A stretch of 64,000 bases of DNA from Flavobacteriales bacterium (GCA_026993355.1 JALWTX010000015.1:92777-156776), one strand, 5' to 3'. Counted from the first letter of the stretch, positions 8,174 to 19,132 are shown. Notes: a model not told the origin generated them from the sequence alone. A program made the numbers and translations.

Positions 8174-9913
8174 ATGAAAAAAACATTGTTAATTATTCTT
8201 GTTTTGTTAGGTTTTAACCTTAATGCACAAGTTGCAACAACGCCTGAGCCTTTAAAAGATTCCGGTTGGTTTTTTAGTGCAAGAGCCGGTTATGATATAA
8301 TTCCTATGTATGATAACCAAACCCCTTATATCGATTACAAAGGTGGAATCGAGCTGGGGGCTTCTGCCGATTATTATTGGAATTGGCTCGGTTTAGGCTT
8401 TGATTTTGATTTTATTAAAAATAAACCTCAATCGACTTATCCGACCAAAGATGTTTATTGGGCAGGTGGTTTGGTTAAAAATTGGGATTTGACCGAAAAT
8501 GGTATTACCCGTTTGTTTTTTGGCATTGGTCCGGATTTTAAATACCAACATAATAAATTAATGGCCGAATTGAATTTGCGCGCCGGATATGGTTTGATAA
8601 GTGGTGGAAAAGTAAATCTGACCGAAACAACTTTTTCGCCCCCTACGACCATGAATTATCATGCCGGCTATAGTACCGGTGCCATTTCCTCTAAAACGCA
8701 ACTGCGTTTTACTTATTTTTTCAAGCCTAACTGGGGATTGCAAATAGGTGGATATTATATGAATCATTATAAGGTTAAAGAATCTGCCAATAAATCAGGT
8801 ATCGCTTCTTCATATCATGATTATAGAGAGTTTGTCCATGGTAATAACCATTATATTGATGTAGAAATTGAGCCAACAGAAAGAAAACCCATAGAACATA
8901 AAATTTCTTCCATTGGTATTTTTGCCGGAATAACCTATCATTTGCCGGTAAAACCTAAGCCAGTAACCGTTAAAGAGAAAAAAGCCCCTGCACCAGCACC
9001 GCAAAAGTATGATTTAACAGTGACTGCCAAAGATAAATTTACCCATCAAATTTTACCGGATACTGATGTTGTCCTAAAAAATATGAAGGGAGAAGTGATA
9101 GGATCAGGACGAACCAACAATTTTGGTGTGGTGGTATTTAAGGATATTTCCCCTGGTAATTATACAATTGAAGGTGCTTTGGATGATAAAAATTTGGAAT
9201 CGAACAGCGTAGCAAAAAACGAATTTGTGCCGGGTAAAACGCTACAAAAAGATATTTTATATACGGATGAAGATTTTATTTTGAAAGGTAATGTGGTTGC
9301 TTGTAATACCCAAGACCCTGTTCAAGATGTCGATGTAATTTTAAAAAATACGGATCAAGCTATTCAAAAATCTACTAAAACAGATGAAAAAGGTAACTTT
9401 AAATTTCATTTGAAGCAAAAAGCCAATTTTGATATCTATGGTAAAAAACAAAAATATTTTTCGCAAACCGAAAAAATATCTACCGGCGATTTTGATAGAA
9501 ATAAGACACTCTTTATCAAATTGGAAATCTGTATGGATAAAGCTGATTGTGGTAGTGCTATTCGTTTAAATAATATTCATTACGATTTGGATAAATATTA
9601 TATAAGAGAAGATGCTAAACCGGAATTGGATAAGTTAGTAGAATTTATGAAAGATAATCCGGACATTAAAGTAGAAGTCTCATCACATACCGACAGCCGT
9701 GGGTCTGATGCTTACAATTTGCGTCTTTCGCAAAACAGAGCAAAAGCTGCTGTGGATTATATTGTATCCAAAGGCATTTCGGCCGATAGAATTAAAGGTG
9801 TCGGATATGGTGAAACCCGTTTGCTAAATCATTGTGGTAATGGTGTGAAGTGTTCTGAAGCAGAACATGAGCTAAACCGCCGTACAGAGATGAAGGTGAT
9901 TTGCCCTGAATAA
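8174..9913 (+). CDS. OmpA-family outer-membrane protein with carboxypeptidase-like domains
   Basis: A 579-residue outer-membrane protein. A signal peptide ends at about residue 19 (FNLNAQ). Residues 30-265 are rich in aromatic alternation and resemble an eight-stranded beta-barrel. A short Pro/Ala linker (PAPAPQKYD) leads to two carboxypeptidase-regulatory-like Ig folds, one with GSGRTNNFGVVVFKDISPGNYTI and one with KSTKTDEKGNFKFHL. The C-terminal OmpA peptidoglycan-binding domain (about 470-579) contains SSHTDSRGSDAYNLRLSQNRAKA and a Cys-containing insertion before the final ELNRRTEMKV. It likely tethers the outer membrane to peptidoglycan. It is transcribed divergently from fabH and ends at a strong hairpin. 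Confidence 0.9.
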   Translation: MKKTLLIILVLLGFNLNAQVATTPEPLKDSGWFFSARAGYDIIPMYDNQTPYIDYKGGIELGASADYYWNWLGLGFDFDFIKNKPQSTYPTKDVYWAGGLVKNWDLTENGITRLFFGIGPDFKYQHNKLMAELNLRAGYGLISGGKVNLTETTFSPPTTMNYHAGYSTGAISSKTQLRFTYFFKPNWGLQIGGYYMNHYKVKESANKSGIASSYHDYREFVHGNNHYIDVEIEPTERKPIEHKISSIGIFAGITYHLPVKPKPVTVKEKKAPAPAPQKYDLTVTAKDKFTHQILPDTDVVLKNMKGEVIGSGRTNNFGVVVFKDISPGNYTIEGALDDKNLESNSVAKNEFVPGKTLQKDILYTDEDFILKGNVVACNTQDPVQDVDVILKNTDQAIQKSTKTDEKGNFKFHLKQKANFDIYGKKQKYFSQTEKISTGDFDRNKTLFIKLEICMDKADCGSAIRLNNIHYDLDKYYIREDAKPELDKLVEFMKDNPDIKVEVSSHTDSRGSDAYNLRLSQNRAKAAVDYIVSKGISADRIKGVGYGETRLLNHCGNGVKCSEAEHELNRRTEMKVICPE

Positions 9914-9945
9914 GATTGTTTGATTGTTTAGTTTATATTCAAAAA

Positions 9946-9979
9946 GAAAGCAGTTAGCCCGTAAAGGTTGACTGCTTTC
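9946..9979 (+). terminator. Rho-independent terminator of the OmpA-family gene
   Basis: A stem of about 14 bp including wobbles (9946-9959 with 9966-9979) with a six-base loop, followed by CCTTTT. It starts 33 bp after the stop. Confidence 0.75.
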
Positions 9980-10377
9980 CTTTTAAAATACCGTATTGCT
10001 CCCTTTGAAATTGGGTGTAAATTCAATATTTGAAATTGTCGGCATGAAATTATAAACCCCTAGCAATTAAATAGTTCACCGGTTTATTTTAACTTCCTGA
10101 ATTAAGAGTAGACTGTTGACCTTCAAGCCGCTGTATTAAATTAATAAATAATGGGTGTATATATGTGATTAACTGTTTAATTAGCAGTAAAATTATAAGC
10201 TTTACTGTATAAGTTTAGCTAAATTATTATTTAAATAATCTTTTTATTTAAATAATACATGCCCACTTAATACCAATATTTTGTTGTTTTGAGATAATCC
10301 CTTTTATTTGAACAATTTTTATAAATATTATTTTCACAAGGTTTTAATATTTACTACTTGTTAATTATAATTAAAAA
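9980..10377. other. Intergenic AT-rich stretch with no gene seen
   Basis: About 400 bp with no convincing ORF on either strand. Near 10225-10256 there are two copies of ATTTAAATAAT arranged around a short T run, which gives a palindromic AT tract. Nothing else is recognisable. Confidence 0.5.
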
Positions 10378-10403
10378 AAGACCATCTTTGTTAAGACGGT
10401 CTT
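10378..10403 (-). terminator. Rho-independent terminator of the PilJ-like/cytochrome operon
   Basis: An 11-bp stem with one G-U pair (10378-10388 with 10393-10403) and a 4-nt loop, followed on the minus strand by a run of seven T. It lies 23 bp after the stop at 10426. Confidence 0.85.
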
Positions 10404-10425
10404 GTAAAAGAGTGATAGAAAATAT

Positions 10426-11211
10426 TTAATTAAAGCGTTCGTATAATAAATTGGTAAGCAATTCAAAATTATCAGTCATTTGGTTGACAATCATATTGGC
10501 AGTAGTCGGACGGACTTTACTGTCTAAAGTAACGGTTTTTCTCACTTTATCAAAACTATCTTTAATCATATCAACATACATTTGAATACCTGAGTCAACT
10601 TTTAAATCAGGATTGTTTTCTGCCTGATCAGCTAAAAGTTTTATCACTTCATATAATTGTTGTTTGGTTTCTTTAAATTTTTTGGGAATTTCAGGATCAC
10701 GAATTTTAGCTTTTCCGGCAATATAATAAAGCAAGAGTTTTTGTGACAGCATTCTTCCTTTTGAACTTAGTCTTAATACTTTTATAGACTTTGCATTGGA
10801 ATAATTGGTAACCATATCGACAATGGTTTCAATTTCATCTCCCATTTTATCGGCATATTTTATGACTTTGGCTGCTGCCATGGCATCATATTTTTTTTTC
10901 AAAATACGGTTCATCAGCATCCAAGACAAATTTAATTTTTGAAGTTCAATGTCTATTTCATCATTGGGTGCACTATCAGATAGGGTTAATAATATATTAG
11001 AGAATTTATCCGAATCGTCTTTCATTTGTTTAGATATCCGTGGTATATTAGGCAATATTCCATGCATAATATAGTTTTTGGCAATCCGTTGTGTCAAAGT
11101 CCTCAGCTCTTCAGTGTTAATAACAAAGTCATCAATATTTTTTATTTGCGCCTCAGATTTTAAACTGATTATGGTCAAAACAGCTATTAAAAAATATTTT
11201 TTTAATTTCAT
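10426..11211 (-). CDS. Periplasmic PilJ/NarX-type sensor-domain protein
   Basis: A 261-residue exported protein with a signal peptide (cleavage after about residue 21, SEAQ). It has two helical segments that resemble the PilJ_N domain of type IV pilus chemotaxis transducers and nitrate sensors. The first is INTEELRTLTQRIAKNYI (about 31-48), the second LRLSSKGRMLSQKLLLYYI (about 147-165). The whole protein looks alpha-helical, as in a four-helix sensor bundle. There is no membrane-spanning, kinase or methyl-accepting part, so it is a free-standing periplasmic sensor or binding domain. It follows a mono-haem cytochrome c and an S46 peptidase on the same strand. The ligand is unknown. Confidence 0.7.
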   Translation of the reverse strand: MKLKKYFLIAVLTIISLKSEAQIKNIDDFVINTEELRTLTQRIAKNYIMHGILPNIPRISKQMKDDSDKFSNILLTLSDSAPNDEIDIELQKLNLSWMLMNRILKKKYDAMAAAKVIKYADKMGDEIETIVDMVTNYSNAKSIKVLRLSSKGRMLSQKLLLYYIAGKAKIRDPEIPKKFKETKQQLYEVIKLLADQAENNPDLKVDSGIQMYVDMIKDSFDKVRKTVTLDSKVRPTTANMIVNQMTDNFELLTNLLYERFN

Positions 11212-11279
11212 AATGTTAATTTTATATGTTTACAAAAGTATTAATTTATTTTTAAAAAGAAATATAAGTTCTTTTATTT

Positions 11280-11984
11280 TTATTTAACAGAAAGTTTAAA
11301 GGAAATATTTTTCTTTTCGCCCTCCGGTTTTTTAGCATTTTTCAATTTTTTTCCCTGTAAGGCTTCAATGTATAGTGTAATATTTTTAAGCTCTTGAGGG
11401 GTTAAATAATCTTTATAAGCTATCATCATGGTTCCTTTCTTGCCATTCGCTATTATGTTGTAGAGATCCTCTTCATTATTAATATATTTCCAATATGGAT
11501 CCGTCAAGTTTGGACCAATGCCACCTTGTCCTTCTTTTTTATGACAGGAATAACAACGTAATCTATATATTTTTTCACCGTTTTCTAACATTTTAGCCAA
11601 ATCATTTCTCACTACTGCAAAATGTTCTGTAATTTGGTTGTTTTCGTTAGTTTTAGACTTGATTACCACAAATTTATGATCATTTCTAATGATAAACAGG
11701 GTATTTCCATTATTTTTAATAACGTTAAAAAGTTTAATTTTTTTCGGATCGGTATTGGCAAAAATATTGTCTCTTACATTTAAAAAAGATTCCAATATTT
11801 GTGCCTTTTTATCTAAGTTTAAATTGGGATCCATAAAATTTACAATCGAATCGGTATTATCCGATTCAGCAATTTTAATTAAATTTTGTCCCAATTCAAA
11901 AAGATTTGTTGTTTGTGCTTGAATTTTTCCTATATAAGCCATTATAATGAATAAAGCTATGGTATAAATTTGTGTTTGTTTCAT
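11280..11984 (-). CDS. Exported mono-haem cytochrome c
   Basis: A 234-residue protein with an N-terminal signal (ending near residue 23, KIQAQ). An N-terminal domain of about 110 residues is followed by a class I cytochrome c domain. Haem attaches at CYSCH, and a downstream methionine in GTMMIAYKDYL is the likely sixth ligand. The GIGPNL segment is typical of such domains. The N-terminal domain resembles nothing I can name. The gene lies 25 bp downstream of the S46 peptidase and 68 bp upstream of the PilJ-like protein, which suggests a three-gene operon. An electron-carrier role in the periplasm is inferred. Confidence 0.85.
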   Translation of the reverse strand: MKQTQIYTIALFIIMAYIGKIQAQTTNLFELGQNLIKIAESDNTDSIVNFMDPNLNLDKKAQILESFLNVRDNIFANTDPKKIKLFNVIKNNGNTLFIIRNDHKFVVIKSKTNENNQITEHFAVVRNDLAKMLENGEKIYRLRCYSCHKKEGQGGIGPNLTDPYWKYINNEEDLYNIIANGKKGTMMIAYKDYLTPQELKNITLYIEALQGKKLKNAKKPEGEKKNISFKLSVK

Positions 11985-12009
11985 AATTAAAGGCTGTTTG
12001 TTGTTTGTG

Positions 12010-14139
12010 TTATTTTTTTATGGTCATTTCTTCAATGAGTCTTTTATCATTTCCAAATTTATCAATAATAAATAAAACATAATTTATATCTACCATTATA
12101 TTTCGACTTAATTTTTTATCATAATAAAGGTCACTCATCGTTCCCTCCCATACTCTATCAAAGTTTATGCCAATTAAGTCTCCTTCAGCATTTATTGCCG
12201 GACTGCCGGAGTTTCCCCCGGTTGTATGAGCTGTCCCAATAAAATCTACAGGCATTTCGCCGGTATTGGAATAAGGAGCATAATCTTTTTTTTCATATAA
12301 TTCAATCAAGCGTTTTGGCACGTCAAACTCATAATCGCCCGGTTTGTATTTTTCAATAATGCCACGAACATGTGAGATAGGAAAGTAGTAAACGGCATCT
12401 CGCGGTTCATAGCCTTTTATAACGCCGTAACTAATGCGCAAAGTACCATTAGCATCCGGAAAAATTTGTTTATCAACTGCTGCCATTATTCCTTGCATAT
12501 ATTTTTTTTGCAACTGATTAATTTGTATCCGACTGTTTCTATAATCAGGTGCTATTTTCAAATAATAATCTTGTATTAGTTGTCTTGCAAACTGATAACC
12601 TGGATCATCAGCTAATAATTTAATGAATTTTTTGGGTTTCTTATGCAGCAGTTTTTTTAATTTATCCGGTTGATTTAAAATTGAGTTACTATAAATTTCG
12701 TCGGCGGTTTGCGATATATCTAATTTTTCAATATTTTTATTTCTGTATTTAACAGGCATTTTACTCACATAAAGCTTCATTAAAGCTTCAAATAAGGCCT
12801 TATCGACTTTAGAATCATAGTTTTTGAAGCTATTTAATAAACCGGGCAGGTATTTTTTTTCTTTGGCTTTAAAAGCCTCTTTTCCCTTGGTTTGATAGAC
12901 TTGTTCCAAATTATATAAATCAAAAGCTCTTTTAAGCAAATCATTATTTAAATAGGCTATTTCAATTAAGTAGTTACGTGCCAACTCAATATCTTTATTT
13001 TGTTGATAGAGATCAGCAAATCGATCAAAAATACTTAAATATTCAGGACTTAATTTTTTGGCTTTCACTTGTTTTAAGAAATAACTTTCAAATTCTTTTT
13101 TCTTGTCAATGGCATGAGTCTTATGGATACCTTGCGTTTCACCAATCCATTTTTTCCAGTAATTAGCTATGCGGGCAAATTTCGCGGTATATTTTAATTT
13201 GATGGTATCATTTTTTTGCATAAAATTTTGCATGACATCCAAAGCTGTTTTTCGTGTTTCTATGCGTGCCGGATTTATTACATCAACCTTTTGTTTAACC
13301 GCAACTGCCGGTAAATATTCTTGGGTTCGGCCGGGGAAGCCATAAATCATAAAAAAATCTCCGGCTTTTTTTGGCTTTATGTTGATTTTAAAATAGGTGT
13401 CTGCTTGATAGGGGACATTATTCGGGCTATATTCAGCGGGATGATTGTTTTTGTCGGCATAAATTCTGAAAACAGAAAAGTCACCGCTGTGTCGTGGCCA
13501 CATCCAATTATCTGTGTCTGCTCCAAATTTTCCAATAGACGAGGGGGGGGCTGCTACCAAGCGAATGTCTTTATAATTTTCAACCGTGAAAGCATAAAAT
13601 TGATTTCCATCGAAAAAGGATTTTATCTCTACCTCTTGCCAAAGTTTTTTAGGGTAGGTTTTAATAAGGAATTTAATATTTTTATTAATTAAGGCTTGTT
13701 TGATGGCCGGATCCATATCTTTTTTAACACCTTTTAAAACCTGATTGGTCACATTTTCTATTTTGCGGACAAAGCTTACATACATGCCCGGATTTGGCAA
13801 TTCTTCAGACAAACTTTTGGACCAAAAACCATCCTTTACATAATTGTGTTCAAAGGTAGAATGAGCTTGAATAGCGCCATAACCACAATGATGATTAGTC
13901 AGAATTAAACCTTTAGGCGATATAATTTCGCCGGTGCAGCCACCGTTGAATTGAATAACAGCGTCATTTAAACTTGATTTGTTGGGTGAATAAATATCGG
14001 ATGTCTTTAGTTTAAGGCCCATTTCTTGCATTTCATTAAGGCTTTGTTTGGATATTTCCGATGGTATGATCATCCGGCCATTTTGCCCTAAAATAATTTG
14101 AAGACTTAAAGTAATAAATGCGAATAATATTTTTTTCAT
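12010..14139 (-). CDS. S46 dipeptidyl-peptidase, DPP11-like
   Basis: A 709-residue periplasmic serine exopeptidase of family S46 that releases dipeptides from oligopeptides. A signal peptide is followed by the catalytic-His region GLILTNHHCGYGAIQ, and the nucleophile is in GGNSGSP (Ser644). Arg662 lies exactly 18 residues after the nucleophile, the spacing of Ser655 and Arg673 in Porphyromonas DPP11. DPP7 has Gly at that position. This predicts Asp/Glu specificity at P1. The long alpha-helical middle region (about 290-560) is the S46 lid. It is first of three co-directional genes with a cytochrome c and a PilJ-like protein. Confidence 0.9.
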   Translation of the reverse strand: MKKILFAFITLSLQIILGQNGRMIIPSEISKQSLNEMQEMGLKLKTSDIYSPNKSSLNDAVIQFNGGCTGEIISPKGLILTNHHCGYGAIQAHSTFEHNYVKDGFWSKSLSEELPNPGMYVSFVRKIENVTNQVLKGVKKDMDPAIKQALINKNIKFLIKTYPKKLWQEVEIKSFFDGNQFYAFTVENYKDIRLVAAPPSSIGKFGADTDNWMWPRHSGDFSVFRIYADKNNHPAEYSPNNVPYQADTYFKINIKPKKAGDFFMIYGFPGRTQEYLPAVAVKQKVDVINPARIETRKTALDVMQNFMQKNDTIKLKYTAKFARIANYWKKWIGETQGIHKTHAIDKKKEFESYFLKQVKAKKLSPEYLSIFDRFADLYQQNKDIELARNYLIEIAYLNNDLLKRAFDLYNLEQVYQTKGKEAFKAKEKKYLPGLLNSFKNYDSKVDKALFEALMKLYVSKMPVKYRNKNIEKLDISQTADEIYSNSILNQPDKLKKLLHKKPKKFIKLLADDPGYQFARQLIQDYYLKIAPDYRNSRIQINQLQKKYMQGIMAAVDKQIFPDANGTLRISYGVIKGYEPRDAVYYFPISHVRGIIEKYKPGDYEFDVPKRLIELYEKKDYAPYSNTGEMPVDFIGTAHTTGGNSGSPAINAEGDLIGINFDRVWEGTMSDLYYDKKLSRNIMVDINYVLFIIDKFGNDKRLIEEMTIKK

Positions 14140-14311
14140 AATTGATTTATCTGGTATTGGGTATAAGTATATTATTTTTTTAAAGTTAAATCATGATTTT
14201 TGTAATAAAAAATAAAATATTTGTTTAAATACGCATTATTTGCGTCCAAATTATTTCAAAGATATAAACAATCAAGCAAGGAGACAAACTTTTTATCAAT
14301 TTTTGTTTTAT

Positions 14312-14319
14312 TATATTTG
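14312..14319 (+). promoter_or_regulatory. -7 box for the DUF819 gene
   Basis: TATATTTG matches TAnnTTTG and lies 24 bp upstream of the ATG at 14344. It falls within the longer frame starting at 14221 and so argues against that start. Confidence 0.55.
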
Positions 14320-14343
14320 CATTTATCAAAAAACAGACCAAAG

Positions 14344-15678
14344 ATGGCAAATAACCTTAATTTAACCGATACCACTCCAATTTTTACCAATGATATTATT
14401 GTGTTTGGCTTATTAATGGGCTTACTCGCTCTGGTGTTTTATACGAGTTCCTTAGATAAAGGTTTTTGGTCTAAATTCTATAAAGTGGTGCCTGCTTTAT
14501 TATTGGCTTATCTGTTGCCGGCCATTTTAACTTCGACCCATGTTATTGCCACCCATTGGATTAGTTATGAAAATGGTCAATATGTAAAACATACCTCTCA
14601 TTTATATTACATTGCCAGTCGTTTGCTTTTACCTGCTTCGCTCATTCTCATGACTTTAAGTATTGATTTAAAAGCGGTTTACAAATTAGGCCCCAAAGCC
14701 TTAATTATGTTTTTTACAGGTACATTGGGTATTGTCATAGGTGGCCCGATAGCACTTTATTTGGTGGGAAGCCTTTCTCCGCAAACAGTAGCAGGTACCG
14801 GTCATGATGCTTTATGGCGAGGTTTATCAACTTTGGCTGGTAGTTGGATTGGCGGTGGTGCTAATCAAGCAGCCATGCTCGAAATTTTTGAATATAATCC
14901 TAAAAAATATGGTGCGACTGTTTTAGTTGATATTTTTGTCGCCAATCTTTGGATGGCTATTTTATTGCTGGGCATACCGCGTGCCGAAAAAATTGATCGT
15001 TGGTTAAAAGCAGATACATCTGCTATTGAAGAACTGAAGAAAAAAGTTACCGCTTTTGCCAAAAAAGTACAACGTATTCCTACTTTAACCGATTACATGG
15101 TTATGTTAGGATTGACTTTTGCAGCCGTAGCCGTATCTTTTTATGGCGCAGAATATATAGGCAATTTTTTGCAAGATCATGTCCAATTTATAGCAGATAA
15201 AAGTTCTGCTTTTTCCTCTTTTGGCTCTCATTTTTTTTGGTTAATTAGTTTAGCAACCCTATTTGGGATAGCTTTTTCATTTACCAAAATTAAAAATTAT
15301 GAAGGGGCAGGAGCATCCAAAATAGGCAGTATTTTCATTTATATTTTGGTGGCTACCATTGGGATGAAAATGGATTTATCTGAAATCTTAAAAAACCCGG
15401 GGCTTATTTTCATTGGTCTTATTTGGATGAGTATTCATGCCATATTGCTTATTATAGTAGCTAAACTTATCCGTGCACCTTTTTTCTTTTTGGCAGTGGG
15501 CAGTCAGGCCAATGTGGGCGGAGCAGCCTCAGCCCCTGTTGTTGCGGCCGCTTTTCATCCTTCTTTGGCTTCAGTAGGTGTTATGCTGGCCGTAGTGGGG
15601 TATGTAGTCGGTACTATCGCAGCCCTTGGCGGAGCTATATTAATGCAATTGGTTTCCAAATTAATGGGAATTATTTGA
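14344..15678 (+). CDS. DUF819 family multipass membrane protein
   Basis: A 444-residue integral membrane protein of the DUF819 (YjcL-like) family with about 11-12 predicted helices. The conserved glycine-rich core GTLAGSWIGGGANQAA and the C-terminal GSQANVGGAASAPVVAAAF are present. The two motifs look like inverted-repeat halves of a transporter. Substrate and direction are not known. The ATG at 14344 is preferred over the upstream in-frame ATG at 14221 because the sequence between them is not membrane-protein-like and contains a -7 box. It converges on icmF with only 19 bp between stops. Confidence 0.88.
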   Translation: MANNLNLTDTTPIFTNDIIVFGLLMGLLALVFYTSSLDKGFWSKFYKVVPALLLAYLLPAILTSTHVIATHWISYENGQYVKHTSHLYYIASRLLLPASLILMTLSIDLKAVYKLGPKALIMFFTGTLGIVIGGPIALYLVGSLSPQTVAGTGHDALWRGLSTLAGSWIGGGANQAAMLEIFEYNPKKYGATVLVDIFVANLWMAILLLGIPRAEKIDRWLKADTSAIEELKKKVTAFAKKVQRIPTLTDYMVMLGLTFAAVAVSFYGAEYIGNFLQDHVQFIADKSSAFSSFGSHFFWLISLATLFGIAFSFTKIKNYEGAGASKIGSIFIYILVATIGMKMDLSEILKNPGLIFIGLIWMSIHAILLIIVAKLIRAPFFFLAVGSQANVGGAASAPVVAAAFHPSLASVGVMLAVVGYVVGTIAALGGAILMQLVSKLMGII

Positions 15679-15697
15679 TTTTAAAAATATAAATAAT

Positions 15698-18600
15698 CTA
15701 CATATTCCGGCGATACTGTCCGCCTACTAAAAACAAAGCGTCTGTCAGTTGCCCCAATGAGCTGACTTTGGCTGCTTCCATTAGTTCGGCAAAAATATTT
15801 TGATTGTTAATGGCGGCTTCTTGTACTTTTCTCAATCGTTTCGGTGCTTCGTTTTCATAAGTTTTATACAAATTGCGAACCGTTTTGATTTGTTGTTGTT
15901 TTTCAGCTTCGGTGGCTCGGATGACTTCCCCCGGAATTTGCGTTTTACTACCATCTTTTCCTAAAAACGTATTGACACCGATAATAGGCAGTTTTCCAGT
16001 ATGTTTCAAGGTTTCGTAATATAAACTTTCTTCTTGTATTTTGCTGCGTTGATACATGGTTTCCATAGCACCTAAAACACCGCCGCGCTCTGTTAAGCGG
16101 TCAAATTCGGCATAAATGGCTTCTTCAACTAAGTCGGTTAGCTCTTCAATGATAAAACTGCCTTGAATCGGGTTTTCATTTTTGGCTAAGCCGAGTTCCT
16201 TATTGATAATCAGCTGGATAGCCATGGCACGACGCACACTTTCTTCGGTAGGTGTGGTAATGGCTTCGTCATAAGCATTGGTATGCAATGAGTTGGTGTT
16301 GTCATAAATAGCATACAAAGCTTGCAAGGTGGTGCGAATATCGTTAAAATCAATTTCTTGCGCATGCAAACTGCGTCCGCTGGTTTGAATATGATATTTG
16401 AGCATTTGCGAACGGGCATTGGCGCCGTATTTTTCTTTCATGGCTTTGGCCCAAATACGTCTGGCTACGCGACCGATAACCGAATATTCGGCATCCATAC
16501 CGTTAGAAAAGAAAAAAGACAGGTTAGGGGCAAACTTGTTGATGTCCATACCACGTGACAAATAATACTCAACATACGTAAATCCGTTTGCCAAGGTAAA
16601 AGCCAACTGCGTGATTGGGTTGGCGCCGGCTTCGGCAATATGGTAACCGGAAATGGAAACCGAATAAAAATTACGCACCTTATTCTCGATAAAATATTCT
16701 TGAATATCCCCCATCAAACGCAATGAAAATTCCGTAGAAAAAATACAGGTGTTTTGAGCTTGGTCTTCTTTGAGAATATCGGCTTGAATGGTACCGCGCA
16801 CTTTGGCAATAGTGTCATATTTGATTTTGTCATAAGTTGCTTTATCCAAAATTTCATCGCCGGTAACGCCAAGCATCAACAATCCTAAACCATCATTTCC
16901 TTCGGGTAAATCACCGTGATACTTGGGGCGTTCCAAACCGCGGTCATCATATTTTTCTTTGAGTTTGGCTTCAACCAAATGGGTTAAGTTGTTCGCTTTC
17001 AAGTATTTTTCAACATTTTGGTCGATAGCGGCATTCATAAAAAACGCCAACATCATCGGCGCCGGTCCGTTTATTGTCATGGAAACGGACGTTTTTGGGT
17101 CGGATAGGTCAAAACCGGAATAGAGTTTTTTAGCATCGTCTAAGCAACAGATTGAAACACCGGAATTGCCGATTTTACCGTAAATATCCGGGCGTTCATC
17201 AGGGTCGTTACCATAGAGCGTAACACTATCAAAGGCGGTAGATAAGCGTTTGGCAGGCATGCCTAAGCTGACATAATGAAAACGCCGGTTGGTACGTTCC
17301 GGGGTGCCTTCGCCGGCAAACATCCGGGTTGGGTCTTCACCCGTGCGTTTAAACGGATAAATACCGGCGGCATACGGATATTCGCCCGGCACGTTTTCTT
17401 TGAGTTGCCATTTGAGTAAATCGCCCCAAGCTTCATATTTAGGTAAAGAAACTTTCGGTATTTTTAAGTGTGATAAGGTTTCGGTATGGGTTTGAATTTT
17501 AATTTCTTTATCTCTAACCTTAAAACTGTAAATTTCATCTTTATATTTTTGAACTTTGGCGGGCCAATCCAAGATTTTTTGCCAATTTTCAGGATGTAAT
17601 TGCATTTTAATACGGTCAAATTCTTTTAGCAATAGTTCAATCGTTTGTCGTTTCTCATCATTTTGACAAATATTAAGAATGCCGTCATCAATACCGTATT
17701 TGTTAAGTGCCGGTGTGGTTGACAATGCTTCAATGGTTTTATAAATACTATATAATTGTTGTGCATTGCCGGCTTGCTTATCCGCCCACTCGTGATATTT
17801 ACGATTGGTTTCGACAATTTCCGATAAATAGCGTACGCGTTGGGGTGGTATGATAAATAATTTATCAAGATTCTCATCTTTGGCTTCAAATGATGAGTCA
17901 AATCCGGCATCGGTTTTTTCGTTGATCAAATTGATAAGTGCTTTATATAACTTATTGACGCCCGGGTCGTTAAATTGCGAAGCAATGGTGCCATATGCCG
18001 GCATCTCATCGGTCTCTTTATCCCAGAGATTGTGATTACGTTGGTATTGTTTTTTGACATCGCGCAAAGCATCAAGAGCGCCGCGTTTATCAAATTTGTT
18101 TAAGGCGATAATGTCGGCATAATCGAGCATGTCTATTTTTTCGAGCTGAGTTGCTGCCCCGTATTCGGGGGTCATCACATACATATTGACATCGGCAAAA
18201 TCGACAATTTGTGTATCGGACTGTCCTATACCGGAAGTTTCTAATATGATTAAATCAAAATCGGAATTTTTGACAATATCCAAAGCATCTTGCACCGACG
18301 GCGATAGCGATACGTTGCTGGCACGCGTTGCCATAGAACGCATATACACGCGCGGATTGTTGATGGCGTTCATTCGGATACGGTCGCCCAATAACGCCCC
18401 GCCGGTGCGTTTTTTAGTCGGGTCCACTGAAATAATGGCAAGTTTTTTGTCGGGAAATTCGTTGAGAAAACGGCGTACCAATTCATCAACTAATGACGAT
18501 TTTCCCGCCCCGCCGGTTCCGGTTATTCCCAGAATGGGAACTTGGTTTTTTTGAGCATTTTTTCTGATTTCTGCCAACAAATCTTGATGCAAATCCGGAA

Positions 18601-19132
18601 AATTTTCAGCTGCCGAGATGGTTTCGGCTATTTTTTTGTCATTTTTTTCTTTTAGGTCGTCAGTTGATGTTACACTGATATTTTTACCTGTTGGAAAGTC
18701 GGAATTCTGGACCAAATGGTTAATCATGCCTTGCAAACCCATTTGTCTGCCATCGTCTGGCGAGTAGATTTTGGTGATGCCGTAAGCTTCCAACTCTGAA
18801 ATTTCTTCGGGCAAGATGGTTCCACCGCCACCGGCAAATATTTTGATATGACCGGCACCACGTTCATTGAGCAAGTCATACATGTATTTAAGGTATTCGG
18901 TGTGTCCGCCTTGGTAAGATGTAATGGCAATACCGTTGGCATCTTCTTGTATGGCAGTATTGACAATTTCATCGACACTGCGGTTATGTCCCAAGTGAAT
19001 AACTTCAGCACCGGTACGTTGGATAATCCGGCGCATGATATTGATAGCGGCATCGTGTCCGTCAAATAACGAAGCTGCCGTCACAATTCGTACTTTATTT
19101 TTAGGTTGATATGGTGTATTATCTATTTGCAT
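15698..19132 (-). CDS. icmF: Fused acyl-CoA mutase IcmF (isobutyryl-CoA mutase with its G-protein chaperone)
   Basis: A 1,144-residue adenosylcobalamin-dependent mutase with the three-part IcmF architecture. The N-terminal B12-binding domain (about 12-150) has [15 protein letters not shown], with His as the lower cobalt ligand. The central MeaB-type GTPase chaperone (about 195-430) has the P-loop GTGGAGKSS and the NKFD base-recognition motif. The C-terminal TIM-barrel mutase domain (about 560-1130) has [15 protein letters not shown]. It interconverts isobutyryl- and butyryl-CoA or a related branched pair, and the fused GTPase gates cofactor loading and repair. It is a single-gene unit, with no mutA/mutB-type partner nearby. 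The exact acyl specificity is not readable by eye. Confidence 0.93.
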   Translation of the reverse strand: MQIDNTPYQPKNKVRIVTAASLFDGHDAAINIMRRIIQRTGAEVIHLGHNRSVDEIVNTAIQEDANGIAITSYQGGHTEYLKYMYDLLNERGAGHIKIFAGGGGTILPEEISELEAYGITKIYSPDDGRQMGLQGMINHLVQNSDFPTGKNISVTSTDDLKEKNDKKIAETISAAENFPDLHQDLLAEIRKNAQKNQVPILGITGTGGAGKSSLVDELVRRFLNEFPDKKLAIISVDPTKKRTGGALLGDRIRMNAINNPRVYMRSMATRASNVSLSPSVQDALDIVKNSDFDLIILETSGIGQSDTQIVDFADVNMYVMTPEYGAATQLEKIDMLDYADIIALNKFDKRGALDALRDVKKQYQRNHNLWDKETDEMPAYGTIASQFNDPGVNKLYKALINLINEKTDAGFDSSFEAKDENLDKLFIIPPQRVRYLSEIVETNRKYHEWADKQAGNAQQLYSIYKTIEALSTTPALNKYGIDDGILNICQNDEKRQTIELLLKEFDRIKMQLHPENWQKILDWPAKVQKYKDEIYSFKVRDKEIKIQTHTETLSHLKIPKVSLPKYEAWGDLLKWQLKENVPGEYPYAAGIYPFKRTGEDPTRMFAGEGTPERTNRRFHYVSLGMPAKRLSTAFDSVTLYGNDPDERPDIYGKIGNSGVSICCLDDAKKLYSGFDLSDPKTSVSMTINGPAPMMLAFFMNAAIDQNVEKYLKANNLTHLVEAKLKEKYDDRGLERPKYHGDLPEGNDGLGLLMLGVTGDEILDKATYDKIKYDTIAKVRGTIQADILKEDQAQNTCIFSTEFSLRLMGDIQEYFIENKVRNFYSVSISGYHIAEAGANPITQLAFTLANGFTYVEYYLSRGMDINKFAPNLSFFFSNGMDAEYSVIGRVARRIWAKAMKEKYGANARSQMLKYHIQTSGRSLHAQEIDFNDIRTTLQALYAIYDNTNSLHTNAYDEAITTPTEESVRRAMAIQLIINKELGLAKNENPIQGSFIIEELTDLVEEAIYAEFDRLTERGGVLGAMETMYQRSKIQEESLYYETLKHTGKLPIIGVNTFLGKDGSKTQIPGEVIRATEAEKQQQIKTVRNLYKTYENEAPKRLRKVQEAAINNQNIFAELMEAAKVSSLGQLTDALFLVGGQYRRNM

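Noticed and set aside
13321-13692. 123-codon open frame antisense to the S46 peptidase
   Set aside because: It is opposite a conserved peptidase region with no independent start signal or family resemblance.
18186-18554. 122-codon open frame antisense to icmF
   Set aside because: It is fully inside the strongly conserved GTPase region of icmF on the other strand and its translation resembles no protein. It is a shadow of the real gene.
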